Of a stretch of DNA of 64,000 bases, positions 45,206-54,847 are shown one piece after another (the first letter of the stretch is position 1; each line of letters begins with the position of its first letter). The stretch is taken from NCBI GenBank assembly GCA_050633545.1, contig JBOEGS010000004.1:382994-446993 (forward strand), given 5' to 3'. The translations under genes were made by a program, and so were the position numbers. The DNA comes from Litorivita sp050633545. Its GTDB lineage: Bacteria; Pseudomonadota; Alphaproteobacteria; Rhodobacterales; Rhodobacteraceae. The notes under the pieces are model-generated. The model made no database searches. It was not told the origin of the DNA and saw nothing but the letters and a program-made list of their open reading frames with translations.

Positions 45206-47446
45206 TTAGATGTCGAGAAATTCCTCGACCGATTTGCGCACCGATTGGTCGCCGCGATGGCGCGCATCGTGGATCACCTTGCGCAGTTTGCCAAGGTCGG
45301 TGCGGCGCAGCAGAGATTTCACCGGACCGATTGACGCGGGCCGCATCGACAAGGAGCGCAGTCCGATCGCGGCAAGGCAGGCCGCTTCGACGGGCCGCCC
45401 CGCATCCTCGCCGCAAAAGGACAAGGGTGTGTTGGTGTCGCCGCAGCGCTCCACGATCCGCTCCAAAAAGGTCAGGAAGCTGACGTTGAGCGTGTCATAG
45501 CGGCGGCGTACGCGCTCGTTCTCGCGGTCTGCGGCAAAGAAGAATTGTTTGAGATCATTGCCGCCAATCGACAAGAAACCGACCTCTTCAAAGAATTTGC
45601 GCGGGGCAAAGGCCAAAGACGGCGTCTCCAGCATGGCACCGACCTGCAAATCCTCGGGCACCGGATGGCCGAGCAAACGCTCGCGATGCTTGGCCTTTTC
45701 CAGCGCAAGGCAGGCTTGGGTATATTCCTCATATTGCGCCACAAAGGGGAACATGATCGACAAAGGGCGCCCATTCGCAGCGCGCAGGAGCGATTGCAAT
45801 TGCATCCGCATCACCCCGGGTTTGTCGAGCCCGACGCGGATCGCACGCCAGCCGAGCGCAGGGTTTGGCTCGTCGTTGGGCTTCATATAGGGCAGCACCT
45901 TGTCCGAACCGATGTCGAGGGTACGAAAGACCACGCGCTTGCCCTTGGCGCTGTCGAGAACACGGCTGTAGAGCGCGGCCAACTCGCCGCGGCGCGGCAT
46001 CTGGTTTCGCACCAGAAACTGCAATTCGGTGCGAAACAGGCCGACGCCTTCGGCGCCTGAGTTTTCGAGGCTGGGCAGATCGGCCATCAGCCCCGCATTC
46101 ATCGTCAACTGGACGTGGTGGCCATCAAGGCTGAGCGCGGGTTTGTCGCGGATCGAGGCATAGCGTTCGACCGCTTCGGCCTGCATGGCGATTTTGTCTT
46201 GGAAGGCGGCGACGACGGTGTCATCGGGGCGCAGATGAACGATGCCTTGATCGCCATCAACCATGATGTGGTCGCCGTTGAGCGCCTCTGTCGTGATGCG
46301 CGCGGCGTGGATCACCAAAGGAATGGCAAGGGCGCGCGCGACGATGGCGGCATGCGATCCGACCGAGCCTTGTTCGAGCACGATCCCCTTGAGGGAGCGG
46401 CCATAATCGAGCAATTCCGCAGGGCCGATATTGCGCGCGACGAGGATCGGATCGGCGGGAATTTCCGCCCCTGTTTCAGAGCCTTGCCCCGTGAGGATGC
46501 GCAGCAGGCGGTTCGACAGATCATCCAGATCATGCAGCCGTTCGCGCAGATATTGGTCATTGACCGAGCTGAGCCGCGCGCGGGCGGTCGATTGTTCTTT
46601 CTCGACGGCGGCTTCGGCCGATAGCCCGCGCGAGATGTCTTCTTCCATCCGCCGCATCCAGCCTTTGGAATTGGCGAACATGCGGTAGGCTTCGAGCACT
46701 TCAAGCTGGTCGGTGTTCTCGCCTTTGGCGGCAGTGTCGAGCATACGGTCGACGCCGACGCGCAATTCCTCGACCGCCTCATGCAGGCGGGTGAGTTCCT
46801 TGTGCGGGTCTTCGGCGATCGGGTTGGTGACGACAACGCGCGGCTCGTGCAGCCACACATGGCCCGAGGCGGCGCCTTCTTGGGCGGTCGCCCCGCGAAA
46901 CAGCACCGGATGCTGGTGACGGGCGGACAATGCGGCGCCTTCGCCGACAAAAACGCCCAATTCGGTCATCTCGGCCAAAACCATGGCGACCACTTCGAGG
47001 GCGTAGATTTCATCCTCGGAATATTGCCGCGCGGTTTTCGATTGCACCACCAATACGCCAAGCATCTCGCCAAGCCGCTGGATCGGGATGCCCGCGAAGG
47101 AGGAGTAAATTTCCTCGCCGGTTTCGGGCATATAGCGAAAGCCCTTTTCCGACGGGGCATCGGCGCTGTTGATGATCTTGCCGGTGCGGCCCACACGGCC
47201 CACGAGGCCCTCGCCAAGGCGCATGCGGGTTTCGTGGACAGCGGCGGCTTTCAACCCCTCGGTCGCGCAAAGTTCGAGCGTTTCTTCATCGCGGAACAGG
47301 TAGATCGAGCACACCTCGGTGCGCATTTCTTCGGCGATCAATTGCGTGATCTGGTCAAGCCGCGCTTGGCCCGCGCTCTCCACCGCCATGGCCTCGCGCA
47401 GGCGGCCCAGCATTTGCCGGCTATCGGTCTGAAAGTCCTGTGCCAT
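45206..47446 (-). CDS. ptsP: Phosphoenolpyruvate-protein phosphotransferase PtsP (nitrogen PTS enzyme I)
   Basis: A 746-residue protein. The N-terminal GAF domain (about residues 18-150) marks it as EI-Ntr. The EI part has the phospho-His motif SVGSHAAIVARAL (about 355-367), GAEGVGLFRTELQFL, and the PEP-binding end FCGEDAGRPVEAACLAAIG. It phosphorylates NPr of the nitrogen-related PTS and is thought to sense glutamine through GAF. It follows lysC on the same strand with a 74-base gap, the usual order in Rhodobacterales. Confidence 0.95.
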   Translation of the reverse strand: MAQDFQTDSRQMLGRLREAMAVESAGQARLDQITQLIAEEMRTEVCSIYLFRDEETLELCATEGLKAAAVHETRMRLGEGLVGRVGRTGKIINSADAPSEKGFRYMPETGEEIYSSFAGIPIQRLGEMLGVLVVQSKTARQYSEDEIYALEVVAMVLAEMTELGVFVGEGAALSARHQHPVLFRGATAQEGAASGHVWLHEPRVVVTNPIAEDPHKELTRLHEAVEELRVGVDRMLDTAAKGENTDQLEVLEAYRMFANSKGWMRRMEEDISRGLSAEAAVEKEQSTARARLSSVNDQYLRERLHDLDDLSNRLLRILTGQGSETGAEIPADPILVARNIGPAELLDYGRSLKGIVLEQGSVGSHAAIVARALAIPLVIHAARITTEALNGDHIMVDGDQGIVHLRPDDTVVAAFQDKIAMQAEAVERYASIRDKPALSLDGHHVQLTMNAGLMADLPSLENSGAEGVGLFRTELQFLVRNQMPRRGELAALYSRVLDSAKGKRVVFRTLDIGSDKVLPYMKPNDEPNPALGWRAIRVGLDKPGVMRMQLQSLLRAANGRPLSIMFPFVAQYEEYTQACLALEKAKHRERLLGHPVPEDLQVGAMLETPSLAFAPRKFFEEVGFLSIGGNDLKQFFFAADRENERVRRRYDTLNVSFLTFLERIVERCGDTNTPLSFCGEDAGRPVEAACLAAIGLRSLSMRPASIGPVKSLLRRTDLGKLRKVIHDARHRGDQSVRKSVEEFLDI

Positions 47447-47492
47447 TGCTGCGCGTGCCTGCCCTTTTGTGCTGTGGCCCGTCCGAATGTCT

Positions 47493-47511
47493 CCGCCCCT
47501 CGGTGGGGCGG
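47493..47511 (-). terminator. Hairpin between lysC and ptsP
   Basis: A perfect CCGCCCC / GGGGCGG stem (47493-47499 with 47505-47511) with a 5-base loop. There is no T-run, so it is more likely an attenuating or stabilising hairpin than a full terminator. Confidence 0.4.
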
Positions 47512-47520
47512 GCCTTCGGT

Positions 47521-48759
47521 TTAGGCAGCTTTGTCCAGTTCAAACGCATCATGCAGGGCTTGAACCGCAAGTTCCATATATTTCCGGTCGATCAGCACGG
47601 AAATCTTTATCTCGGAGGTTGCAATAACCTTGATGTTGATCCCCTCGTCGGAGAGCGTTTTGAACATCTTGGCGGCGACGCCCGATTGGCTGCGCATGCC
47701 GATGCCGACGGCGGAGACCTTGCAAACATGGGTGTCGGCGACGAGATCGTGGAAGTTGATATCGCCTTTGGCTTTGGCATCATCCATAGCCTTTTGCGCG
47801 CGCGCGACCTGATCGGTCGGGCAAGAGAAGGTCATATCGGTGCGGCCTTCTTCGGAGATGTTTTGAATGATCATATCGACATTGATCCCCGCATCCGACA
47901 GCGGGCCAAAGATCGCGGCGGCGATGCCAGGGCGGTCGGCGACGCTGACCAAGGTCATTTTTGCTTCATCGCGGCTATAGGCGATCCCAGAGACGACATT
48001 GCTTTCCATGATTTCATCCTCATCGCAGACGAGCGTTCCGGCTTCGTCAGATTGTTCTTCAAAAGAGCTTAAGACCCGCAGTTTCACCTTGTAACGCATG
48101 GCCAGTTCGACCGAACGGGTTTGCAAGACTTTGGCGCCCAAAGAGGCCAGTTCAAGCATTTCTTCAAAGGCGATCTTGTCCATTTTGCGCGCCTTGTCGC
48201 ACACGCGCGGATCGGTGGTGTAGACGCCGTCGACATCGGTGTAGATATCGCAGCGCTCGGCGTTGAAGGCGGCGGCAAAGGCCACGGCAGTGGTGTCCGA
48301 TCCGCCGCGCCCCAATGTGGTGATACGGCCTTCGGGGCTAACCCCTTGGAACCCCGCGACAACGGCGACGCGCATGCCCTCGCCGAATTTGGCCATGATG
48401 TTTTCGGGCGGGATGTCTTCGATCCGCGCGGCGGAATGGGCCGATGTGGTTTTCACTGGCACTTGCCAGCCTTGCCAACTGCGCGCGGGCACGTCCATTT
48501 CCTGAAGCGTCAAGGCCATGAGGCCCGCCGTGACATTCTCGCCCGAAGAGACGACCGCATCATATTCACGCGCGTCGTAAAGCGGCGAAGTCTCGTTGAC
48601 CCAGCCCACAAGCTCGTTGGTTTTGCCCGACATGGCCGAAACGATGACAATCACGTCATAGCCTTTGGCAACCTCAACACCCACGCGTTTTGCGGCGCGT
48701 TTGATGCGGTCGAGCGTGGCGACAGAGGTGCCGCCGAATTTCATTACGAGAACGGGCAT
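47521..48759 (-). CDS. lysC: Aspartate kinase
   Basis: A 412-residue aspartokinase. LVMKFGGTSVATLDRIK is the N-terminal ATP-binding motif; GRGGSDTTAVAFAAAF and CDIYTDVDGVYTTDPRV are the core. Two ACT domains (about residues 265-335 and 345-405) sense lysine and/or threonine. It starts the lysine, threonine and methionine pathway, which fits thrC in the same window. AAGGGA precedes the ATG. The region upstream (48825-48932) can form nested hairpins. Confidence 0.96.
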   Translation of the reverse strand: MPVLVMKFGGTSVATLDRIKRAAKRVGVEVAKGYDVIVIVSAMSGKTNELVGWVNETSPLYDAREYDAVVSSGENVTAGLMALTLQEMDVPARSWQGWQVPVKTTSAHSAARIEDIPPENIMAKFGEGMRVAVVAGFQGVSPEGRITTLGRGGSDTTAVAFAAAFNAERCDIYTDVDGVYTTDPRVCDKARKMDKIAFEEMLELASLGAKVLQTRSVELAMRYKVKLRVLSSFEEQSDEAGTLVCDEDEIMESNVVSGIAYSRDEAKMTLVSVADRPGIAAAIFGPLSDAGINVDMIIQNISEEGRTDMTFSCPTDQVARAQKAMDDAKAKGDINFHDLVADTHVCKVSAVGIGMRSQSGVAAKMFKTLSDEGINIKVIATSEIKISVLIDRKYMELAVQALHDAFELDKAA

Positions 48760-48824
48760 ATAGCTATCCCTTGCAGGCAGGTGTCTTGGCAGTGATCTTA
48801 GGTCGCGGGCGGTTTATGCGAGCA

Positions 48825-48932
48825 GGGGGCGCGTGGCAAGGGGCAAAGGGGCGCAGGGCGGCGCGCTTTGCCCTGCTTTGGCAGCGCTTCGCCTTGATAC
48901 TCACTGCAGAGCGACGGAACGCTCGCGCCCCC
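48825..48932. repeat. Nested inverted repeats upstream of lysC
   Basis: An outer 9-bp inverted repeat GGGGGCGCG / CGCGCCCCC (48825-48833 with 48924-48932) encloses an inner perfect repeat GGGCAAAG / CTTTGCCC (48841-48848 with 48866-48873). The block ends at the stop codon of the SDR gene and precedes lysC on the same strand. It may be a leader RNA structure or the SDR terminator; no T-run is present. Confidence 0.4.
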
Positions 48933-49576
48933 TAGTAGGGATGCGCGCGCCCGTCCCATGTCTCGAAACAGCCCGTGGTTTCGAGGCTGAGCGCGTCAAA
49001 GCGTGCCCGCAATCCGCTGGCGGCCTCTTCGGGGGTGATTTCGGCAGCGACCCCGCCCATATCGGTTTGCACCCATCCAGGATGATAGATGCCCACCGCG
49101 ATGCCGATCCCTTTGAGATCTGCCGCTAGGTTGCGCCCGAAATTGAGCGCAGCCGCCTTTGAGGCGCGATAGGCGTAGGAGCCACCCGGAGCGCGGGTGT
49201 CGCTGGCCATTTGTGACGAGATGATTGCAATTTTTGCGCCGCTTTGAATTTGCAAATTGGGCAGCAGATTGCGCACCGTCAAATAAACCCCCGTGACGTG
49301 TACGGCGAAAGATTGTGCAAATATATCAGGCGTATACTCGGGAAACTTCATGCCCTTATCCAGGTAGACACCTGCATTGCACACAAGCAACGACAGCGGC
49401 TTGGCGTCGAGTTTGGCGGCCAATTCAGCCTGCGCTGCCTCATCGGTGACATCCAGCGCCTTGAACGGATCAGCGCCCTCGCGCGAGGTGCCGATGACCG
49501 GTGTTTGTGCGGCTTCATATTGACGGTAAAGCTGATGGCCGATGCCGCGATTGGCGCCTGTAATGAGAACGGTCAT
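48932..49576 (-). CDS. Short-chain dehydrogenase/reductase
   Basis: A 214-residue SDR. The cofactor motif TGANRGIGHQL is at the N-terminus, the catalytic Ser in IISSQMAS and the YxxxK motif in YAYRASKAA. It is close to the C-factor/CsgA-type SDR group by length. Substrate unknown. GGAG precedes the ATG. It lies between DUF1178 and lysC genes on the same strand. Confidence 0.9.
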   Translation of the reverse strand: MTVLITGANRGIGHQLYRQYEAAQTPVIGTSREGADPFKALDVTDEAAQAELAAKLDAKPLSLLVCNAGVYLDKGMKFPEYTPDIFAQSFAVHVTGVYLTVRNLLPNLQIQSGAKIAIISSQMASDTRAPGGSYAYRASKAAALNFGRNLAADLKGIGIAVGIYHPGWVQTDMGGVAAEITPEEAASGLRARFDALSLETTGCFETWDGRAHPY

Positions 49577-49617
49577 GGAGAACTCCTGTCGAGATCACGG
49601 GCAATTGCGCCCGCGGA

Positions 49618-50085
49618 TCAATTTGTCTTTCGGTCGCTGCGAAAAGGCAAGGGCGCGATCTCTATCCCCTCGTCGATCAACTTTTTTGCCTCGCTCAGAG
49701 AGGATTCGCCGTAGATCGGGCGCTCTGGGGCGGTGCCGTTCTGGATAGCGCGGGCCTCTTTGGCGAAATCCTCGCCGACATAATCGGAATTGGCTTCGAT
49801 ATGGGCGCGCAGAGCTTTGACCGCTTGTTCCGCCGCACTGGTGGGGGCGGAGAGGGGGCGCTCTTGAGAGGGCGGCGTAGGAAGATCATCCGCCTCGGCC
49901 GCTGTGGCACCTTCGCTGCGCGCCGTGCGAACACGCGGGGCCATTACGGCTTTTTCCACCTTCGTGCTGCCGCAAATAGCGCAAGTAACCATTTGCGACG
50001 CCAGCAATTTATCGAAGGCGGTTGCCGATTGAAACCAGCTGTCAAAACGGTGATCTGCAGCGCATTTGAGATCAAAACGTATCAT
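49618..50085 (-). CDS. DUF1178 family protein
   Basis: A 155-residue protein starting MIRFDLKCAADHRFDSWF, the DUF1178 N-terminus; the ATG at 50085 fits this. Four Cys-type positions (KCAADH and TCAICGS) may bind zinc. Function of the family is unknown. Middle is Pro/Ser-rich; the C-terminus has YVGEDFAKEARAI, the family's conserved end. It follows the NUDIX gene on the same strand. Confidence 0.9.
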   Translation of the reverse strand: MIRFDLKCAADHRFDSWFQSATAFDKLLASQMVTCAICGSTKVEKAVMAPRVRTARSEGATAAEADDLPTPPSQERPLSAPTSAAEQAVKALRAHIEANSDYVGEDFAKEARAIQNGTAPERPIYGESSLSEAKKLIDEGIEIAPLPFRSDRKTN

Positions 50086-50190
50086 GGTGTTTGCTCGGTT
50101 TTGGCGAAGGAGAGGGCGCAGATCGGCCTTGATGCGATATAGTCGACCTGAGCGGCGCGTGCAAATCAAGCTTTGGCGCACGCGGGCGCA

Positions 50191-50796
50191 TTAAAGGCGG
50201 TCTTTGGGGCGGAAGCGCGCGATTAATGTCGCCAATTCCGGCTCGCGGACCTTGCGTGCGGCTTTTTTCGGGGTCATCCATTTGCGTTTGCGTTGTCCGG
50301 CCTCGGGGTAATCGAGTGCTTCGGTTTTCACACGCAAAGGATAGACGACGACAATGCATAGGTGCCGTTCGCCGCTGCTCATCAATTTCTCGTATGAATA
50401 CAAACCGATGCTATGATCTGGCCCGCTGCCCTTGATGCCTGCTTCTTCCCATGCTTCACGCGCTGCGGCGCGCGCGGGGGTGCGGTCGTGCATCGGCCAT
50501 CCTTTGGGCAAAATCCACCGACCGCTGCCGCGCGAGGTGATCATTAGCACCTGAAGCTTGCCGTCTTTTATACGGTAAGGGAGCGCCGCGAATTGCGTGC
50601 GAAATTCGCTCTTCTTTCCACCTTTGATCGACAGAGGAGGTTGCTTGGTTGTCAGTTGGTGCATCGGCCCGACGGGTCCTATCGAAGCGTGTTTGTTAGA
50701 CCATAGCCAGCACAATGCGCGGTGGCCAGAGATAGCAGCATTTGCGCCCTGAAGCGGAGTATATCGCGGATCATTGGTCTGCTGCGGGTTGTCCAT
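50191..50796 (-). CDS. NUDIX hydrolase, DIPP-like
   Basis: A 201-residue frame; a start at 50664 (MHQLTTKQPPL, 157 residues) is as likely because relatives begin near there. WILPKGWPMHDRTPARAAAREAWEEAGIKG is the NUDIX box; the first box Glu is Arg here, as in part of the diphosphoinositol/diadenosine polyphosphate group. The catalytic REAWEEAG helix is intact. Substrate is probably a dinucleoside polyphosphate or similar. Confidence 0.82.
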   Translation of the reverse strand: MDNPQQTNDPRYTPLQGANAAISGHRALCWLWSNKHASIGPVGPMHQLTTKQPPLSIKGGKKSEFRTQFAALPYRIKDGKLQVLMITSRGSGRWILPKGWPMHDRTPARAAAREAWEEAGIKGSGPDHSIGLYSYEKLMSSGERHLCIVVVYPLRVKTEALDYPEAGQRKRKWMTPKKAARKVREPELATLIARFRPKDRL

Positions 50797-51138
50797 TCTC
50801 AGGCAAAAACATAATTTTATCCCCAGAAATTTCCAATAAACATTCTTTTTAGATCATTTTTCAGGCGTGCAATGACACGCGCCGATAGGGTTCCATTAGC
50901 GCGGGTGCAAAGAAGTTCGGATGATTTGATGCGCCGATGGGGTGCCGCTTTTACTCGCATTTCCGAATCGAATTTCGTCAGGTGCGATGCTGCGACGCGG
51001 CATCCTTGCGGGTAGCTCCCGATTTCATGTTTTATTTCTTGTGTTTATCGGGTCACTGTAAACGTGTTTGATATTTTTAACCGTTTAGTTCAATGGTGGG
51101 TGTGGGCGCGGCGCCCGTATTCAGCAGGAGGCAAGGCG
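50797..51138. promoter_or_regulatory. Divergent intergenic region, NUDIX / dehydroshikimate dehydratase
   Basis: No gene in 342 bases. The left part (50800-50860) is AT-rich. An inverted repeat GCGTG-CAATGA-CACGC (50865-50880) is a possible operator. The dehydratase gene is of the inducible type, so a regulator site is expected, but no regulator gene is adjacent. Confidence 0.4.
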
Positions 51139-53037
51139 ATGAAAACCTCGATCGCGACGGTATCAATTTCGGGAAATCTGCAAGAAAAGCTGGAGGCGAT
51201 CAGCGCAGCAGGCTTCGACGGGATCGAGATTTTTGAGCAGGATTTCATTGCGGACGCCGGAACGCCGCGCGAGATCGGCCAAATGATCCGCGATCACGGG
51301 CTGGCGATTGACCTGTTCCAACCCTTCCGCGATTTCGAAGGCCTGACCGGCGCCCAGCGTGACAAGGCATTCGATCGCGCCGAGCGAAAATTCGATCTGA
51401 TGCAAGAGCTTGGCACCGATCTGATCCTGATTTGCTCTTCGGTTCACAAAGACGCGCGCGGCGGAATTGACCGCGCTGCCGAGGATTTCAACGCCCTTGG
51501 CGAACGCGCGGCGAAACGCGGTCTGCGGGTCGGTTACGAGGCTCTGGCTTGGGGACGCCATGTCAATGACCACCGCGATGCATGGGAAATCGTGCGCCGC
51601 GCCGATCATGCCAATGTCGGGATCATTCTCGATAGTTTTCATACGCTTGCGCGCAAGATCGACCCTGAAACCATTCGCCGGATTCCGGGCGACAAGATCT
51701 TCTTTGTCCAACTGGCTGATGCGCCCGCGATTGATATGGATCTGCTCTATTGGTCGCGCCATTTTCGCAATATGCCAGGCGAGGGGGATTTAGATATCAC
51801 GGCCTTCATGCAGGCCGTTGCCGCTACGGGCTATGACGGTGTGATCAGCCTTGAAATCTTCAATGACCAGTTTCGCGGCGGCAATCCCAAAACGGTTTCG
51901 CGCGATGGCCATCGCAGCTTGATCAATCTGATGTCGGATGTGGTCGCGCGCGAGCCGGATGTGATGCAGGCCTATCCCGTATTGCCGCCGCGCGCCGATG
52001 TTTTGGGCGTTGAGTTTGTCGAATTCGCCAGCAAGGGCGTAGAGGCAGAGCGGCTTGAGAACGCATTGAAAACGATGGGATTTTCCAAGGCGGCGCATCA
52101 TAAATCGAAACGGGTGAATGTCTGGCGCCAAGGCGATATTCGCATCGTGGTCAACACCGAAGAGACCGGCTTTGCCCATTCCGCCTTTGTCGCGCATGGC
52201 ACCGGCGTGACGGATATCGGCCTCAAGGTGTCGGATGCGGTCGCCACGATCGAGCGGGCGCGCAAGCTGGGCGCAGAGCCTTTTTCGCAGCCCGTTGGCC
52301 CAGCTGAAATGGATATTCCGGCCATTCGCGGCGTGGGCGGCTCGCTCATGCGGTTCGTCGACGATGTCAGTGGATTGTCGCAGGTTTGGGACGTCGAGTT
52401 TGATGCGACCCCCGATGCGGGAACCCCTGCTGGGCTGACGCGTGTCGATCACGTGGCCGAAACGATGAACTATGACGAAATGCTCAGCTGGTCTTTGTTC
52501 TATACGGCGATTTTCAACATGCAGCGCGCGCCGATGGTCGATGTCGTCGATCCCGACGGGTTGGTGCGCTCGCAAGCGTTGCAGGCCCCGCGCGGCGGGG
52601 ATACGCGCGCCTTGCGGATCACGCTCAACGGGGCGGAGAGCCACCGGACGCTGGCGGGGCATTTTCTGGCCGATAGTTTTGGCTCGGCGGTGCAACATGT
52701 TGCCTTTGCCTGCGACGATATTTTTGCCACGGCCGATGCCTTTGAGGCGCGCGGGTTCAAGGCGCTGCCGATGACCGAGAATTACTATGCCGATCTGGCC
52801 GCGCGCTTCACGCTTGGCGAGGCGGAGCTGGCAGCGATGAAGCGCCACAATATCCTCTATGATGAGGATGAAAACGGCCGCTTCTATCAGCTCTACAGCC
52901 AGCCGCTTGGTGACGGATTGTTCTTTGAAATCATTCAGCGGTCGGACGGATACGATGGTTATGGCGCGCCCAATGCTCCGTTCCGCACAGCGGCGCAAAA
53001 ACGGCTGATCCGGCAGAAGGGCATGCCGCGGGTGTGA
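51139..53037 (+). CDS. quiC: 3-dehydroshikimate dehydratase (xylose isomerase-like plus HPPD-like fusion)
   Basis: A 632-residue two-domain protein starting MKTSIATVSI with AGGAGG upstream. The N-terminal half is a TIM-barrel sugar isomerase-like domain (GFDGIEIFEQDF, VQLADAPAIDMDLLYWSRHFRNMPGEGDL, VISLEIFNDQFRGG). The C-terminal half is a VOC domain like 4-hydroxyphenylpyruvate dioxygenase (VDHVAETMNYDEMLSWSLFY, FFEIIQRSDGYDGYG). This fusion is known as QuiC-type 3-dehydroshikimate dehydratase, which makes protocatechuate in quinate/shikimate breakdown. No other pathway genes are adjacent. Confidence 0.88.
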   Translation: MKTSIATVSISGNLQEKLEAISAAGFDGIEIFEQDFIADAGTPREIGQMIRDHGLAIDLFQPFRDFEGLTGAQRDKAFDRAERKFDLMQELGTDLILICSSVHKDARGGIDRAAEDFNALGERAAKRGLRVGYEALAWGRHVNDHRDAWEIVRRADHANVGIILDSFHTLARKIDPETIRRIPGDKIFFVQLADAPAIDMDLLYWSRHFRNMPGEGDLDITAFMQAVAATGYDGVISLEIFNDQFRGGNPKTVSRDGHRSLINLMSDVVAREPDVMQAYPVLPPRADVLGVEFVEFASKGVEAERLENALKTMGFSKAAHHKSKRVNVWRQGDIRIVVNTEETGFAHSAFVAHGTGVTDIGLKVSDAVATIERARKLGAEPFSQPVGPAEMDIPAIRGVGGSLMRFVDDVSGLSQVWDVEFDATPDAGTPAGLTRVDHVAETMNYDEMLSWSLFYTAIFNMQRAPMVDVVDPDGLVRSQALQAPRGGDTRALRITLNGAESHRTLAGHFLADSFGSAVQHVAFACDDIFATADAFEARGFKALPMTENYYADLAARFTLGEAELAAMKRHNILYDEDENGRFYQLYSQPLGDGLFFEIIQRSDGYDGYGAPNAPFRTAAQKRLIRQKGMPRV

Positions 53038-53060
53038 GGTAATATTTTTAAATCAACGCG

Positions 53061-54155
53061 TTACGGCGCGTTCTTGCCCGCAATGTTTTCTTTTGCCACT
53101 GAAACGGCCTTGAGCACGGCATAGACGTCTTGCCCTGCGGTCAGCCCGAGGGCGTTTATCGAACGGCGCGTCACGCGCGCCAAAAGCACGCTCTCGCCTG
53201 CGCTCAGTTGCACCAATGCGCCAGGGCCTTGGCCCATGCGAATGTCGCGGATTTTCACCGGCAGGACATTGAGTGCAGAGATGCCTTCGGGGCGGCGGGT
53301 GGCGATCATCACGTCTTGCGCCTCGACATGCACGCGCAGCGGCGCGCCAAGATCGCCGCTCACCCGCGGCACCCAAAGGCGCAGATCGCCGAGTGCCAAT
53401 TCGGTCAGCCCGTCGCTGTCATGGCCTGCAATGCGCGTCTCGATCACGGCGCCTGCCGCGCGTGCGCCCATGGGTGTGACGCGCGGATCTCCCAAAACCT
53501 GCTCTGCCGCGCCCGCGCGCAAGACCTTGCCGTTCTCAAGCGCCACAACGGTTGTGGCCAATCGCGCCACTTCGCTGGGCGCATGGCTGACATAGAGGAT
53601 CGGGATAGACAATTCGTCGCGCAGCCGCTCGAAATAGGGCAAAATCTCTTGCTTGCGCGCTTCGTCCAATGCGGCCAATGGTTCGTCCGCAAGGATCATG
53701 CGCGGCGCGGCCAGAAGCGCGCGGCCGATGGCAACGCGTTGGCGCTCGCCGCCCGACAGGCTGGCGGGGCGGCGCTCCAGCAAATGCCCGATGCCAAGCA
53801 TGTCCACGATGTTGTCCATTTGGGCGGCGGGTTGCGATTTGGGGGCAAACCAGCGGCCATAGCGCAGGTTATGTTTGACCGATAGATGCGGGAAAAGCCG
53901 CGCGTCCTGAAAAATATAGCCAATGCGCCTGCGGTGGGGCGGCAAGTCAATGCCGTGCGCGGTGTCGCAAAGCGCTTCCTCACCGGCGTAGATCGCTGCA
54001 TGGTCGGGGCGCAGCAATCCGGCCACCGCATTGATCAATGTTGTCTTTCCCGATCCTGATGGGCCGTAAAGCACCGTTAGGCCCTTTGGAGCTTCAAAGG
54101 CGACATCCAGCGTGAAATCGCCGAGCCGGTGGGTGAGAGAGACCGAAAGGCTCAT
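53061..54155 (-). CDS. modC: Molybdate ABC transporter ATP-binding protein
   Basis: A 364-residue ABC ATPase starting MSLSVSLTHR. Walker A GPSGSGKTTL, signature LSGGERQRVAIGRAL and Walker B MILADEPLAALDE are intact. The C-terminal MOP/TOBE domain (about residues 290-350, with ISALNVLPVKIRDIRMGQGPG) binds molybdate and is typical of ModC. Its start overlaps the modB stop by four bases (ATGA). Confidence 0.95.
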   Translation of the reverse strand: MSLSVSLTHRLGDFTLDVAFEAPKGLTVLYGPSGSGKTTLINAVAGLLRPDHAAIYAGEEALCDTAHGIDLPPHRRRIGYIFQDARLFPHLSVKHNLRYGRWFAPKSQPAAQMDNIVDMLGIGHLLERRPASLSGGERQRVAIGRALLAAPRMILADEPLAALDEARKQEILPYFERLRDELSIPILYVSHAPSEVARLATTVVALENGKVLRAGAAEQVLGDPRVTPMGARAAGAVIETRIAGHDSDGLTELALGDLRLWVPRVSGDLGAPLRVHVEAQDVMIATRRPEGISALNVLPVKIRDIRMGQGPGALVQLSAGESVLLARVTRRSINALGLTAGQDVYAVLKAVSVAKENIAGKNAP

Positions 54156-54844
54156 TGACCTGCCACCCGTTTTGCCAGTCGCCGTGCGAGGACTTCGGAG
54201 GCAATGAGCGCGGCCATTGCAAGGGCGACCGAGATGATCACAAGGCGCAGGGCGGCGGTTTCGCCATCGGGGACCTGCAAGAAGCTGTAGATCGCCGAAG
54301 GCAGCGTTTGCGTTTGGCCAGGAATGTTCGACACAAAGGTGATGGTCGCGCCGAATTCCCCCATCGCTTTGGCAAAGGCGAGGATGGCCCCCGCCAAAAG
54401 CCCCGGCGCGATCAGCGGAAGGGTGACGGTGCAAAAGACCCATAATCTGGAGGCGCCCAAGGTGGCGGCGGCCTGTTCTAGCTTGGGGTCAACGGCCTCG
54501 ATCGACAGGCGCAGAGCGCGCACCATCAAGGGAAAGCCCATTATGGCAGCGGCCAGCGCGGCCCCGCTCCAGCGAAAGGCGATGCTGATCCCGATCTCGC
54601 CGAGCAAGCGGCCGAAGGGACCATGCGGGCCAAAGCCGAGCAGGAGCAAATAGCCGGTGACGACGGGCGGCAAAATTAGCGGCAGGTGCACCAATCCGTT
54701 GAGCAGTTGTTTGCCCGCAAAATCCTTGCGCGCCAAAAGGTAGGCAACGGCAATCCCGAAGGGCAGCGATAGCAAGGTTGCCCAGAGCGAAACCTTCAGC
54801 GACAGCATCACGGCTTGCCATTCTTGGGGGCCGAGCCACGACAT
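54152..54844 (-). CDS. modB: Molybdate ABC transporter permease
   Basis: A 230-residue permease with five to six membrane segments. The cytoplasmic EAA loop reads AAATLGASRLWVFCTVTLPLIAPG, and VHLPLILPPVVTGYLLLLGFG is the ModB N-terminal signature. It follows modA after 3 bases and overlaps modC. Together they import molybdate for molybdoenzymes. Confidence 0.95.
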   Translation of the reverse strand: MSWLGPQEWQAVMLSLKVSLWATLLSLPFGIAVAYLLARKDFAGKQLLNGLVHLPLILPPVVTGYLLLLGFGPHGPFGRLLGEIGISIAFRWSGAALAAAIMGFPLMVRALRLSIEAVDPKLEQAAATLGASRLWVFCTVTLPLIAPGLLAGAILAFAKAMGEFGATITFVSNIPGQTQTLPSAIYSFLQVPDGETAALRLVIISVALAMAALIASEVLARRLAKRVAGQ

Positions 54845-54847
54845 ATC

